Counted from the stretch's first letter, positions 25,183-33,566 are shown. The stretch is 40,019 nucleotides of DNA from Salidesulfovibrio brasiliensis JCM 12178 (GCF_001311825.1 NZ_BBCB01000023.1:1-40019), one strand, 5' to 3'. The notes: a model not told the origin generated them from the sequence alone. Made by a program: numbers and translations.

Positions 25183-26095
25183 GAGTTACCTTTGTCTATC
25201 TCCACGCATCAGTATTTTGTATCGATCCCTCAACCGATCTGAGTAATCTTGACAGTTCTCCGTCAAAACGTTGTAGTCATTTTTGTTAAGAGCGGGGAGC
25301 GACTGCTGGGATCGCCGCATGCGTTTGTCATCATATTTTACTTCTCCTTTGCTTGGATAGTCTGACTTTTTTCTTCAAAAATCATTCTTTTGTTGCCAAA
25401 ACCAATGTTGTCTCCGGTTCCGTCCTCGTAAAAGCCGTGTTCGTGCACAAACTCTGTGTTTTAGGCATCATCCAATTTGTTCTGTTGTTTCTTTAAAAGA
25501 GTACCTGCAACAGGGTTGATGGTTTTTATGCCGAGTGAGATCAGGCCGCCCTGCTGTGCAAGTTTGTTTTCAAGAAAGTCCGCAACGTCGTTATCGCCAA
25601 AGTTGAGCGGACGTTGTCTGAAATCAAACAAGCCCGACGGGTCCACCCCGTTCACGGGATCATCCAGACAATAGCCGTACCAGTCGGAGTCGCCGCCTGA
25701 CGCGCCCATGGGATCTTTGGCGGTCCAGCGGCCGGTGTCCGGGTCGTAGTCGCGCCAACCGAAGCGGACGAGGCCGGTGTGCGGGTCGCTCAAGCCGCCG
25801 GCAAAGCCGAGGGGGATTCGCAAATACGGGTTGCTGTCGTCGAGCAGGTTGCCGAAGGCATCGTATTCAATGCGCTTTATCATTTTCCCTCTTGCATTCG
25901 CAACAGCTATGAGCGAGCCGACCTGATCGTGATGCAGGCGATAGCGCACGCCGTTTCCGGCTGCCATGAGGCAGGCTTGCGCACGACCCACCAGTCCGGC
26001 ATGCCCGGGCCGCGCCTATTGCTCTCAAGCGGTTCACCTGCCCGCACCGGCTCGAAGGAGCCGTCTTCATACTGAATCCAATCCTTGGTATCCAT
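25183..26095 (-). pseudogene. Short RHS-core protein with a papain-like toxin tail (interrupted)
   Basis: Reading from 26095: a short N-terminus (MDTKDWIQYEDGSFEPV), then the RHS core end with VRYRLHHDQVGSLIAVAN, IEYDAFGNLL, GFAGGLSDPHTGLVRFGWRD and [19 protein letters not shown] to GVDPSGLFDFR. A tip then follows with HEHGFYEDGTGDNIGFG and LTENCQDYSDRLRDRY, ending at 25183. The frame is broken at 25996-25997 (GG for GGG). A TAA stop at 25461-25463 sits just before the tip, and another break lies at 25377-25382 (A6 for A7). His...NC-x-x-Y spacing resembles the permuted papain (LRAT/NlpC-P60-like) fold; that assignment is inference. Long RHS repeats are absent, so it is a short or truncated orphan. 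Confidence 0.72.
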
Positions 26096-26573
26096 TCTTC
26101 ATCCTTCGGGTTTCGCTGCCGGACCCGGTTCCGGCAATCCGGACCAGTATACCCCCGGCTTCGAACTCAGGACGAAAAACACCGTTCAAAAGACAAAAAC
26201 GGCATGTGATTTACGGTTGACAGTGTTTTGGGGAGCGGCTTTTTCGGGCGGGAAAAAAAGTTGCCGAAGCTTTTCCCGGCATTGCGGCGCGTTGTGGACA
26301 AACCCGTTTTTCAGGGGTTGCCTTTCGTTTTACGAAGCGGTAACATCGTTTGTTGATGGCTCGCAATCTGTTGAAATTGTGGGCTTTTTTTGTGCGAAAT
26401 GGTCGATTTTCTCTGGACACGGTGCCTGCGCGACCTTATATTGAAATCAAAGGCAGAGGCCCCCGGGAGACCGGGCACCATGAACCCGATACGGAGGATA
26501 GGAGGAAATAATCGAGACAGACTTCTGGTTTCCATATCGGCGAATTGAGTCGCCCCTAAATGAACAAAGCGCA

Positions 26574-26665
26574 GTGCGCCACGAATAAGGTTCCCAGGGT
26601 CGGCCGGGCCGACGGAAGGGGACTTGCCGGGATAACCCGGCCGGGCGCACATTTTTTGTGCTTTT
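26574..26665 (+). other. Cloverleaf-like structured element with trailing hairpin and T tract
   Basis: GTGCGCC (26574-26580) pairs with GGCGCAC (26644-26650). Between them lie two perfect hairpins: GTCGGCC/GGCCGAC (26599-26613) and GCCGGG-ATAA-CCCGGC (26626-26641). A further GCACA/TGTGC hairpin (26647-26661) followed by TTTTCTTTC could terminate a plus-strand transcript. It is not a tRNA: there is no T-loop consensus and no plausible anticodon arm. The rest of 26096-26899 has no gene I can support. A small RNA is possible but unproven. Confidence 0.35.
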
Positions 26666-26821
26666 CTTTCGGAAAAAGTGGCTGTGAGGGTCTGGACAGC
26701 CGGAACAGAATGATTACTTCAATAGTGCAAGGGCCCATTGAGATACGATGAACCGCAAACGGAGGGTAGCTCGATAAAAGGCCATAAAACCATACACCGG
26801 CACGAGGTGCCGACGACCACG

Positions 26822-26902
26822 AAAAACGTGCGCTGAACGCTCCGGAGCCGCAGGACGGCAGGAGCAGCCGAGACATCCGGCAATAGCGCACGTATCTTTT
26901 TA
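26822..26902. terminator. Bidirectional terminator-like hairpin with a large branched loop
   Basis: ACGTGCGCT (26826-26834) pairs with AGCGCACGT (26885-26893), flanked by AAAAA on the left and TTTTT on the right, so a U tract follows the stem on both strands. The 50-base loop is itself structured (CCGGA/TCCGG enclosing GCCG/CGGC). It follows the U32 peptidase stop and probably terminates that gene on the minus strand. The large loop is unusual. Confidence 0.5.
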
Positions 26903-28288
26903 TTCGACGTCCAGCCCCCAGGCGGCCCTGATGAAGAGGTTCTTTCCTATCTCCGGGTGCTCGCAATACAGGCGGCAGCGCATTCCGGGGTGCGCCACGT
27001 CGAGTCCCACGCCCATCTCGTTTTCCAATCCGTAATCTTCGGGACCAATCCTCGGCCGGATCAGGCCGGGAACCATTATCTCCACCTCGCGGGAGCTTTC
27101 CCAGCGCGACTTGACCTCAATGGTCCAGCTGCCGTTGGCGTTGACGTGTAGCACGCGCGCCAGCACGGGGCGTTTTTCGTCCTTGTCCGGCGGCACTGCG
27201 ATGGGCGCGTAGCGGTCCGGGTCGAAGAATCCGGTGGTGAGCGGTCTGCTGGCCGCGTTGACCAGATCGCCCAGATACTGCTCCGGTCGGAACTCGCCGC
27301 TGCGGATGTGATCCAGCGCGGTGCGGTAGGCGTCCACCACCTGCGCGAGGTAGGCCGAGCTTTTGCCGCGCCCTTCCAGTTTTACCGAGGCAACGCCCAT
27401 GCGGGAGAACCATTCCAGATAATGCAGCAGGCAGAGGTCCTGCGCGGCAAAGAAGGTGGTGTGCCCGCCGGTTGCCGCGCCGATGGTCAGCGGCGGCTCG
27501 GCCGCAGGGCCGTCCGGCTCGGTGTGGAAGGTGAAGTCGTCCGCGTCGTCTTCGTCAAAGGTGAAGGTGTCGCCTTCGTCCGAGTACTTGTACTCCTGCA
27601 CGACCCAGCAGTCCTCGCCCGGGCGGGTGGCCTCCTCCACGCTGATGGTCATGGGCCGGTATTCGTAGCGGCAGGGGTGGGAGCACTGGCCGAGGTTGCC
27701 GGGCCGGTCGTTGAGGTAGGCGCTCATGTAGCAGCGTCCCGAGATGGCCATGCACTGGGCGCCGTGAACAAAGACTTCAAGCTGCATGTCACGCATCTCG
27801 CGACGGCAGACGGCGAGCATCTGCAAAAGCTCCTGCGAGCGGACCTCGCGGGCCACGTTCACCCGCGCCGCCCCGAACTCCTTCCAGAACCTGACCGACT
27901 CCGAGTTGCAGGTGTTGGCCTGCGTGCTCACGTGGATGGCGGCCCACGGCAGTTTCCTGCGGATCATGGCGATGACGCCGGGGTCCGAGGCGATGATGCC
28001 GTCCGGCCTGAGTTCGTCGAGTTTGTCCAGATAGTCGTTGACTGCCGGGAGCATGTCTTCGCGCGGCATGGCGTTGAGGGTGAAGTATGCCTTCACCTTT
28101 GCCTCGCGACAGATCGCCAGCGCGTCGGGCAGCTCCTCGAAAGAGAACCCGTGCGCTCCGGCGCGCAGGTTCAGGCTGCCGCCGCCGAGATAGACGGCGT
28201 CCGCACCGTAGCGGACAGCGGTTTCGAGCTTTTCCATGTTTCCGGCCGGGGCCAGTAGCTCAGGCACGTGTTTCAGCGGCGGTTTCAT
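26900..28288 (-). CDS. U32 family peptidase, TrhP/YegQ-like tRNA hydroxylation protein
   Basis: About 462 residues. PELLAPAGNMEKLETAVRYGADAVYLGG is the U32 N-terminal TIM-barrel signature. HVSTQANTCNSESVRFW and VFVHGAQCMAISGRCYMSAY lead into the cysteine-rich GQCSHPCRYEY, whose cysteines bind an iron-sulfur cluster in the tRNA 5-hydroxyuridine branch of U32. A long acidic insertion (about residues 220-255, DEDDADDF) is unusual for the family. VKLEGRGKSSAYLAQVVDAYR and a C-terminal beta-barrel follow. The start at 28288 (MKPPLKHVPEL) has GGAG upstream; the frame extends further but without support. The exact member (TrhP, UbiU/V or a collagenase-like paralogue) is not certain; the length favours TrhP. 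Confidence 0.87.
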   Translation of the reverse strand: MKPPLKHVPELLAPAGNMEKLETAVRYGADAVYLGGGSLNLRAGAHGFSFEELPDALAICREAKVKAYFTLNAMPREDMLPAVNDYLDKLDELRPDGIIASDPGVIAMIRRKLPWAAIHVSTQANTCNSESVRFWKEFGAARVNVAREVRSQELLQMLAVCRREMRDMQLEVFVHGAQCMAISGRCYMSAYLNDRPGNLGQCSHPCRYEYRPMTISVEEATRPGEDCWVVQEYKYSDEGDTFTFDEDDADDFTFHTEPDGPAAEPPLTIGAATGGHTTFFAAQDLCLLHYLEWFSRMGVASVKLEGRGKSSAYLAQVVDAYRTALDHIRSGEFRPEQYLGDLVNAASRPLTTGFFDPDRYAPIAVPPDKDEKRPVLARVLHVNANGSWTIEVKSRWESSREVEIMVPGLIRPRIGPEDYGLENEMGVGLDVAHPGMRCRLYCEHPEIGKNLFIRAAWGLDVE

Positions 28289-28492
28289 TCGTGTTTTCTC
28301 CGGATCGAGTTCGTTCGAACCTTGAATAGCGCAAAGTGGCGGTGGACGCCAGCAGTCAGGTGTCGTCATCCTAAGGAGTGAGTTTTGTTATAATAATGGG
28401 ATGATGCTTTGGCCGTGGTCTAGGTTTTCTGTATGGCATGAAAGGTTTTTGGCGGGAGAACAAGGACGCATTCAATCGTAGCGGGGGATGTC

Positions 28493-30482
28493 ATGAGCTG
28501 GAAAGACGTTTCACTGAAGTGGAAGTTTGCGGTGGGGTTCGGACTCCTCGTGCTCATGCTTACGGTCATCGGCTGGCGCTCTGTCAGCGGTATCGGCGGC
28601 ATAGTAGGCAATGCCGAGGAAGTCATCGAAGGCAACAAGCTCAAGGGCGAATTTCTTCAGAAGGTCATCGACCACCTGAACTGGGGAAACACGGTCAATG
28701 AGTTCCTGAACGACGAAAGCGTCACCGAGCTGAATGTTCAGACCGACCCGAAGAAGTGCGGTTTCGGGAAATGGTACTACAGCGACGCCCGCAAGCATGC
28801 CGAGGAGTTCGTCCCGGCCATTGCACCGCTGCTCAAGTCCATTGAGGAGCCGCATGACAGGCTTCACCAATCCGCCGTGACCATCAAGGATATGTTCGTC
28901 CCCGTTGACCGCGAGATGGGTGCGTACCTGCGTGAAAAGAAGGTCGACCATCTCGACTGGCTGAATACCATCAACGTTGAGCTGCTCAACCCCGCCACCG
29001 TCCGGATCGATGCCGAAGCCGACTGCCACAAGTGCGGATTCGGCAAGTGGCTCTATTCCGAAAGCGTCATGGAGCTCAGGAAAAAAAGATCCCGGCTTCG
29101 ACGCGGCGGTTGCTCAGGTATATGATCCGCATGAAGCCCTGCACGCCACCGTGACCGATATCAACAATGCGCTTGCCATGGGCGATCGCGCCGATGCCCT
29201 CAGAGTCTACAACGACATGACCCGTCCGCTGGCGGTCGAGACACTTGCGGCAATCGACGGCGTGATCGGCTGGCATGACGAGAAGCTTGCCCAGCAGGAC
29301 AAGGCCCGTCAGGTCTACGCACAGGAGACTCTGCCCGCGCTGGAGACGGTCCGCAACACGCTGGGTAAGATCAAGGACGTGGTCAACGACAACATCATGA
29401 CCGACGAAGTCATGCTCAAGGAGGCATCGGCCACACGGATGAACGTGATCATCGGCGTGACCATTGCCGTCCCGCTGGCCATACTGCTTGCAGTTGTCAT
29501 CGCGCGCGGCATTATCGGTCCGCTGCGGCGGGGCATGGGTTACGTGGCCCGCATTGCCGAGGGCGACCTCACTGTAGATGTCGAGGTGGACCGCGACGAC
29601 GAGGTGGGCCGCATGAACGCCAGCCTTGCCAAGATGGTGGACGGACTCAGGAGCGTCGTGTCCGGCGTACGTTCCGGCGCGGAAAACGTGTCCAGCGGAA
29701 GTCAGGAGCTTTCCGCATCGTCGCAGACGGTTTCACAGGGCGTGACCGAACAGGCCGCGTCCGTGGAAGAGGTTGCCGCGAGCATGGAGCAGGTGCTGGG
29801 CAATATTCAGCGAAGCACGGAAGGTGCCAAGAAGACCGGAAGCATTGCCAAGTCCGCGGCCGCGGATGCCGAGCAGAGCGGCAGGATCGTGGGCGAGACC
29901 GTGGAAGCCATGAAGCAGATCGCGGAAAAGATTTCGGTCATCGAAGAGATCGCCCGGCAGACCAACCTGTTGGCCTTGAACGCGGCCATCGAGGCGGCGC
30001 GTGCGGGCGAGGCCGGAAAGGGCTTTGCCGTGGTTGCCGCAGAGGTGCGCAAGTTGGCTGAAAACTCCGGCACGGCAGCCGGAGAGATTGCCGAGCTTTC
30101 CGGCAGCAGCATGGAGGTCGCCACGCGAGCGGGCGAGATGATCGACAAGCTTGTGCCACGCATTCAGGAAACTGCGGATCTGGTGCAGGACATCGTGACT
30201 TCGGGTGTGGAGCAGGAGGCCGGAGCCGAGCAGGTCAACCGGGCCGTACAGCAGCTGGAGGCCGCCATCCAGGGCAATGCTTCTGCATCCGAAGAGCTTG
30301 CGTCCACCAGTGAGGAACTGGCTGCCCAGAGCGAGCAGTTGCAGGCCACCATGGAATGGTTCCGCGTCAGCGGCGGCAGTCCCCGTTCCGGGGCAGTGAG
30401 CGCGCAGGCAAAACCGCGTGCGCTCCCTGCGGCTTCCGAGCCGGAGGATGAGATGGATGAGGACGATTTCGAACGGTTCTAG
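28493..30482 (+). CDS. Methyl-accepting chemotaxis protein with two tandem CZB-like domains (one frameshift)
   Basis: About 663 residues after repair. TM1 is at about residues 13-32. The sensor region has two zinc-binding CZB-like repeats: [13 protein letters not shown]...[12 protein letters not shown]...PHDRLHQ and [14 protein letters not shown]...[13 protein letters not shown]...PHEALHA, each with the CZB ligand set His, Cys, His, His. TM2 ([19 protein letters not shown]), HAMP ([24 protein letters not shown]) and the signalling domain ([23 protein letters not shown]) follow, and the protein ends DDFERF, a CheR/CheB-tether-like tail. The frame breaks in an A7 run (29081-29087). Six A residues give Leu-Arg-Lys-Lys-Asp-Pro-Gly and restore the second CZB. 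CZB domains sense zinc and, through the Cys-Zn site, hypochlorous acid. Confidence 0.9.
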
Positions 30483-30503
30483 TAGTTGTTCCCCGTGGGA
30501 AGC

Positions 30504-30546
30504 ACGCCCCGCAGGTTCGGCGCAGACCGGCTTGCGGGGCGTTTTG
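30504..30546 (+). terminator. Rho-independent terminator after the CZB chemoreceptor
   Basis: ACGCCCCGCA (30504-30513) pairs perfectly with TGCGGGGCGT (30533-30542), followed by TTTG. It lies 21 bases after the stop, between convergent genes. Confidence 0.8.
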
Positions 30547-30549
30547 CGT

Positions 30550-31335
30550 TTAATCGCGGAGATGGCCGATGTCGCGCCAGTTGCGGCCGAGCAGGGTCGC
30601 GGCGGTGCGGTCGCACTCAAGGGCGTTGCATCCTGCGATCAGTTTGCCCGCGGGCGGGGAAAGCGTGGCGCCGCCGAGGTGGAAGTCGGCAAGCCCCACG
30701 CTTGCGTCCATGAGGGTGAAGGTCGGGCTGACGTAGCGGCAGAGGTCCCGCACTGACTGGTGCATGCGTTGGTGAAAGACCGCCTTCTTCCACGATCCGC
30801 TGGAGCCGGAATAGTGCTGCGGGGGCGGGAAGCCCATCATGTTCTTCAGGCTGCCGGTGATGCCGGCCAGCGAGTGGGCCTTGAGCACCGGCAGGGAGAT
30901 GATGGCGTGGGTGAATGCCGCCTCGGGCAGATGCATGGTCGGAAAGACCGGGCAGTCGGGGATGGAGCGCTCAACGGTTTTGACGGTGTTGAGGTCGACG
31001 AGTTCGACGCCCAGTTCGGCGGCCATTCGCTCGTATCCGAGGTTTCGGAAAATCTCCGGCGTTTCCATGGTGCAGGAGCCGCAGCCCTCGGCGATGATGA
31101 CCTCGGCGTCCGTGATTTTCCTGAGCCAGTGCACCACCTCGGCGCAGAATTCCGGCCGGGTGGTGACCGGGAACGGGGTGTCGTTCACGAGGTTGGGCTT
31201 GAGCAGGATGGCGTCGTGGCCGACAAGAACCTCGGTGGCTCCGGAGCGTTCAAGGGCCTCGGGAACGCTTGTGGCGTCGTCGATGTAGTCAATGCAGACG
31301 CAGGCAGGGTTTCCTACGGTCGTTTCGTTACCCAT
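30550..31335 (-). CDS. DUF362 domain protein
   Basis: 261 residues. The DUF362 signature is visible: ILLKPNLVNDTPFPVTTRPEFCAEVVHWLRK, VIIAEGCGS, then IISLPVLKAHSLAGITGSLKNMMGFPPPQHY and the C-terminal LMDASVGLADFHLGG and KLIAGCNALECDRTAATLLG. DUF362 proteins are common in anaerobes, often fused to ferredoxin domains, which this one lacks; the biochemical role is unknown. The start lies within the last 22 bases of the PHP gene, with GAGGAGC as ribosome site inside it, so the two are translationally coupled. Confidence 0.88.
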   Translation of the reverse strand: MGNETTVGNPACVCIDYIDDATSVPEALERSGATEVLVGHDAILLKPNLVNDTPFPVTTRPEFCAEVVHWLRKITDAEVIIAEGCGSCTMETPEIFRNLGYERMAAELGVELVDLNTVKTVERSIPDCPVFPTMHLPEAAFTHAIISLPVLKAHSLAGITGSLKNMMGFPPPQHYSGSSGSWKKAVFHQRMHQSVRDLCRYVSPTFTLMDASVGLADFHLGGATLSPPAGKLIAGCNALECDRTAATLLGRNWRDIGHLRD

Positions 31336-32201
31336 AGCCCTTGCTCCTCGCGGGCCTTTTTCATGGCCTCAAGTACGGAATAGGGAACATGCACGTCACC
31401 CTTTCCCGTGCCGAGCCGGACCAGCGGCTTGACGTTTCCGTGGAAGTCAGACCCCCCGCTTTCAAGGAGATCGTACTTTTCGGCAAGTTTTCGATAATAG
31501 CCTCTTTGCTCCGAGTTGTGCTCGGTGTAGTCTACTTCGATGGCGTCAAGACCGTGGTCCTTGAGGTGCTTGACGAGGGTCTCGAGCGTGTTGCGTCCGA
31601 GCGAGAGGATGTACGGGTGCGCGAGCACGGTGGTGGCCCCGACGCTTTTCAGGACCTCAAGGGCACGCTCCGGCGAGAGTTTGCGTTTGGGGACGTATGC
31701 CTTGCCCCGGTCGCCAAGCCATTGGGAGAACGCCTGATCGAGGCTGTTGACCACGCCGAGGTCGAGCAGTTCCTGCGCGAAGTGCGGGCGGCCCACGGTC
31801 CCGGTGGCACGTGCCGCCACGCGCTCATAGCTGGTGTTGATTCCGAGCCGCTGGAGCTTTTCCGCAATCTCATGGTTGCGCTGGCGGCGACCTTCCTGCA
31901 GCCATGCAAAGGCCTCGAGCAGGGCGGTCGGGTCGGGCTGGATGAACAGCCCCACGATATGCAGCCAACCGGCACCACGCGGCGATGACGCGCTCAATTC
32001 GCAACCGGGGATGACTTCCACCCCCACGCGCTCTCCGGCCCGCATGGCTTCGGCGGTGCCGTCCACGGTGTCGTGGTCGGTGACGGCCACGGCCTCAAGG
32101 CCCTTCTCGGCCGCCAGTTCCACCAGCTCCGTCGGGGTGAAGGTTCCGTCCGAGGCAGTCGTGTGTGTATGAAGATCAATGCTCATGGTTCTTGGTAGCA
32201 T
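31314..32201 (-). CDS. PHP domain phosphoesterase (RNase AM/YciV-like)
   Basis: 295 residues, the usual size of the family. The first metal motif DLHTHTTASDG is followed by VAVTDHDTVDGTAEA, IPGCELSA (metal ligand Glu), TVGRPHFAQELLDLG, TVLAHPYIL and the final SGGSDFHGN. These give the His/Asp/Glu set for a trinuclear metal site. Homologues include RNase AM (3',5'-nucleoside bisphosphate and RNA 5'-end processing); the actual substrate here is not shown. The start at 32201 (MLPRTMSIDLHTHT) is favoured by GAGGGG directly upstream over the inner ATG at 32186. First gene of a two-gene operon with the DUF362 gene. Confidence 0.9.
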   Translation of the reverse strand: MLPRTMSIDLHTHTTASDGTFTPTELVELAAEKGLEAVAVTDHDTVDGTAEAMRAGERVGVEVIPGCELSASSPRGAGWLHIVGLFIQPDPTALLEAFAWLQEGRRQRNHEIAEKLQRLGINTSYERVAARATGTVGRPHFAQELLDLGVVNSLDQAFSQWLGDRGKAYVPKRKLSPERALEVLKSVGATTVLAHPYILSLGRNTLETLVKHLKDHGLDAIEVDYTEHNSEQRGYYRKLAEKYDLLESGGSDFHGNVKPLVRLGTGKGDVHVPYSVLEAMKKAREEQGLWVTKRP

Positions 32202-32300
32202 GTATCCCCTCGGTGAGAAAGGCGATGCTTTGCGAGAATAATTGATCAAAAGGTTTAAAAACTGATACAGGGAAAACACAAGTCGAACACTGGAGGCTCC

Positions 32301-33260
32301 ATGACGGAACAGAGCAAGAAGGAAATCCTGCTGGAAACCGGAACCAACGAGTTGGAAATTCTGGAATTCTGCATTGACGAAACCGTTGACGGCAAGCCGG
32401 TGCGCAGCTACTTCGGCGTGAATGTCGCCAAGGTCATGCAGGTCATTGAGAGCCCCGACCTCGAGCCGCCGGAGTCTGCGCCGCACGAGTGTTATCTCGG
32501 AACCATACCGCTGCGGGGGCACATCCTGCCGGTTGTCGACCTTGCCATCTGGCTGGGGATGAACCGGGAGCCCGGCGAGGACGACGTGGTCATCGTCACC
32601 GAGTTCAGCCAGAGCGTGACCGGCTTTCTTGTCTCAGGCGTGACCCAGATTCATCGCGTTGGCTGGCCCGAGGTCATCCCGCCGCAAGGCCTTCTCGGCA
32701 GTCTGGACGCCGACACCATCATCGGTCTGGTGGACATCGAGGACCACTTCATCCAGCTTCTCGACCTCGAGCACATTCTCTCCGACCTCGAACCGTCGGA
32801 TGCCATCGAGGCGTGGACCCTGGACGTACACGCCGAAGGGGCGCCCAAAGCGCTCATCGCCGACGACTCCGCCACCATCCGGGCCATGCTCAAGAACAAC
32901 CTTGAGGCCGCCAATTTCGTTACCCGTGTGGTCAATACCGGGGAAGAGGCGCTCGACGCGCTCCGTGCCATCCGGGAGCAGGCCTCGCAGGAGGGAAAAC
33001 CCGTCACCGACTATGTGGACATCATTATTTCCGACATTGAAATGCCGCGCATGGACGGCTTCACCCTGACCAAGAATGTCAAGGAGGATGACGTGCTGGG
33101 CAGACTGCCGGTGATCCTCTACTCGTCCATCATCACGGACGAGCTTCGGCACAAGGGGGACTCGGTCCGCGCCGATGCGCAAATCTCCAAGCCGGACATG
33201 GACCAGATGGCCTCGCTTGCCATCAAGCTTATCAAGGAGAGAGCGGAAGCCGTCGCATAA
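32301..33260 (+). CDS. cheV: Chemotaxis adaptor/response regulator CheV
   Basis: 319 residues. The N-terminal CheW-like domain (about 15-170: EILEFCIDE, YFGVNVAKVMQVIE, LGTIPLRGHILPVVDLAIWLG, RVGWPEVIPP, IIGLVDIEDHFIQLLDLEHIL) couples receptors to CheA. The C-terminal receiver domain (about 183-315) has acidic residues in LIADDSATI, the phospho-acceptor Asp in IIISDIEMPRMDGF, and a conserved Lys in AQISKP. GGAGG precedes the ATG by five bases. It is a single gene away from a che operon but within a region containing two chemoreceptors; it probably serves several receptors and provides adaptation. Confidence 0.95.
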   Translation: MTEQSKKEILLETGTNELEILEFCIDETVDGKPVRSYFGVNVAKVMQVIESPDLEPPESAPHECYLGTIPLRGHILPVVDLAIWLGMNREPGEDDVVIVTEFSQSVTGFLVSGVTQIHRVGWPEVIPPQGLLGSLDADTIIGLVDIEDHFIQLLDLEHILSDLEPSDAIEAWTLDVHAEGAPKALIADDSATIRAMLKNNLEAANFVTRVVNTGEEALDALRAIREQASQEGKPVTDYVDIIISDIEMPRMDGFTLTKNVKEDDVLGRLPVILYSSIITDELRHKGDSVRADAQISKPDMDQMASLAIKLIKERAEAVA

Positions 33261-33320
33261 GTGTTGCTCCAAAGTGCTGTAGCGTGTATGAAGTCCGCAC
33301 ATTGCCTGAGGAGGAAAAGC

Positions 33321-33509
33321 ATGGCTCTGAACAAGGATCTTCTCGACGTGCTGGCCTGCCCCGTCTGCAAGGGCGCGGTGGAGCCGGTTGACGATGACTC
33401 CGGTCTCAAGTGTCCCAAGTGCGACGTCGTCTATCCGGTAAAAGACGACATCCCGATCATGCTGCCCGACCAGTCCATCCCGGAAAAGGACTGGCAGGGA
33501 CGGGCATAG
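33321..33509 (+). CDS. Trm112-like zinc-ribbon protein (UPF0434 family)
   Basis: 62 residues, the normal size for the family. LLDVLACPVCKGAVEP and LKCPKCDVVYPVKDDIPIMLP give two CPxC pairs that probably bind one zinc, followed by the conserved IPIML motif. The start at 33321 follows GAGGAAA. Bacterial members are small proteins thought to assist methyltransferases or cell-envelope enzymes; the role is not established. Followed by a strong terminator. Confidence 0.88.
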   Translation: MALNKDLLDVLACPVCKGAVEPVDDDSGLKCPKCDVVYPVKDDIPIMLPDQSIPEKDWQGRA

Positions 33510-33535
33510 GCTCGGGTCCGCCATCCGATTACCTG

Positions 33536-33566
33536 AACCCCCGGCACCTCGCCGGGGGTTTTCTTT
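33536..33566 (+). terminator. Rho-independent terminator after the Trm112-like gene
   Basis: AACCCCCGGC pairs with GCCGGGGGTT (33551-33560) across a 5-base loop, followed by TTCTTTTCC. Confidence 0.85.

Noticed and set aside
26574-26650. tRNA-like cloverleaf
   Set aside because: It has a 7-bp acceptor-like stem but no T-loop consensus, no D-arm features and no usable anticodon arm on either strand.
26826-26893. Small SRP (4.5S) RNA
   Set aside because: CAGGAC and GGAGCAGCC resemble the conserved domain, but the GGAA tetraloop and its closing pairs are absent and the element is too short.
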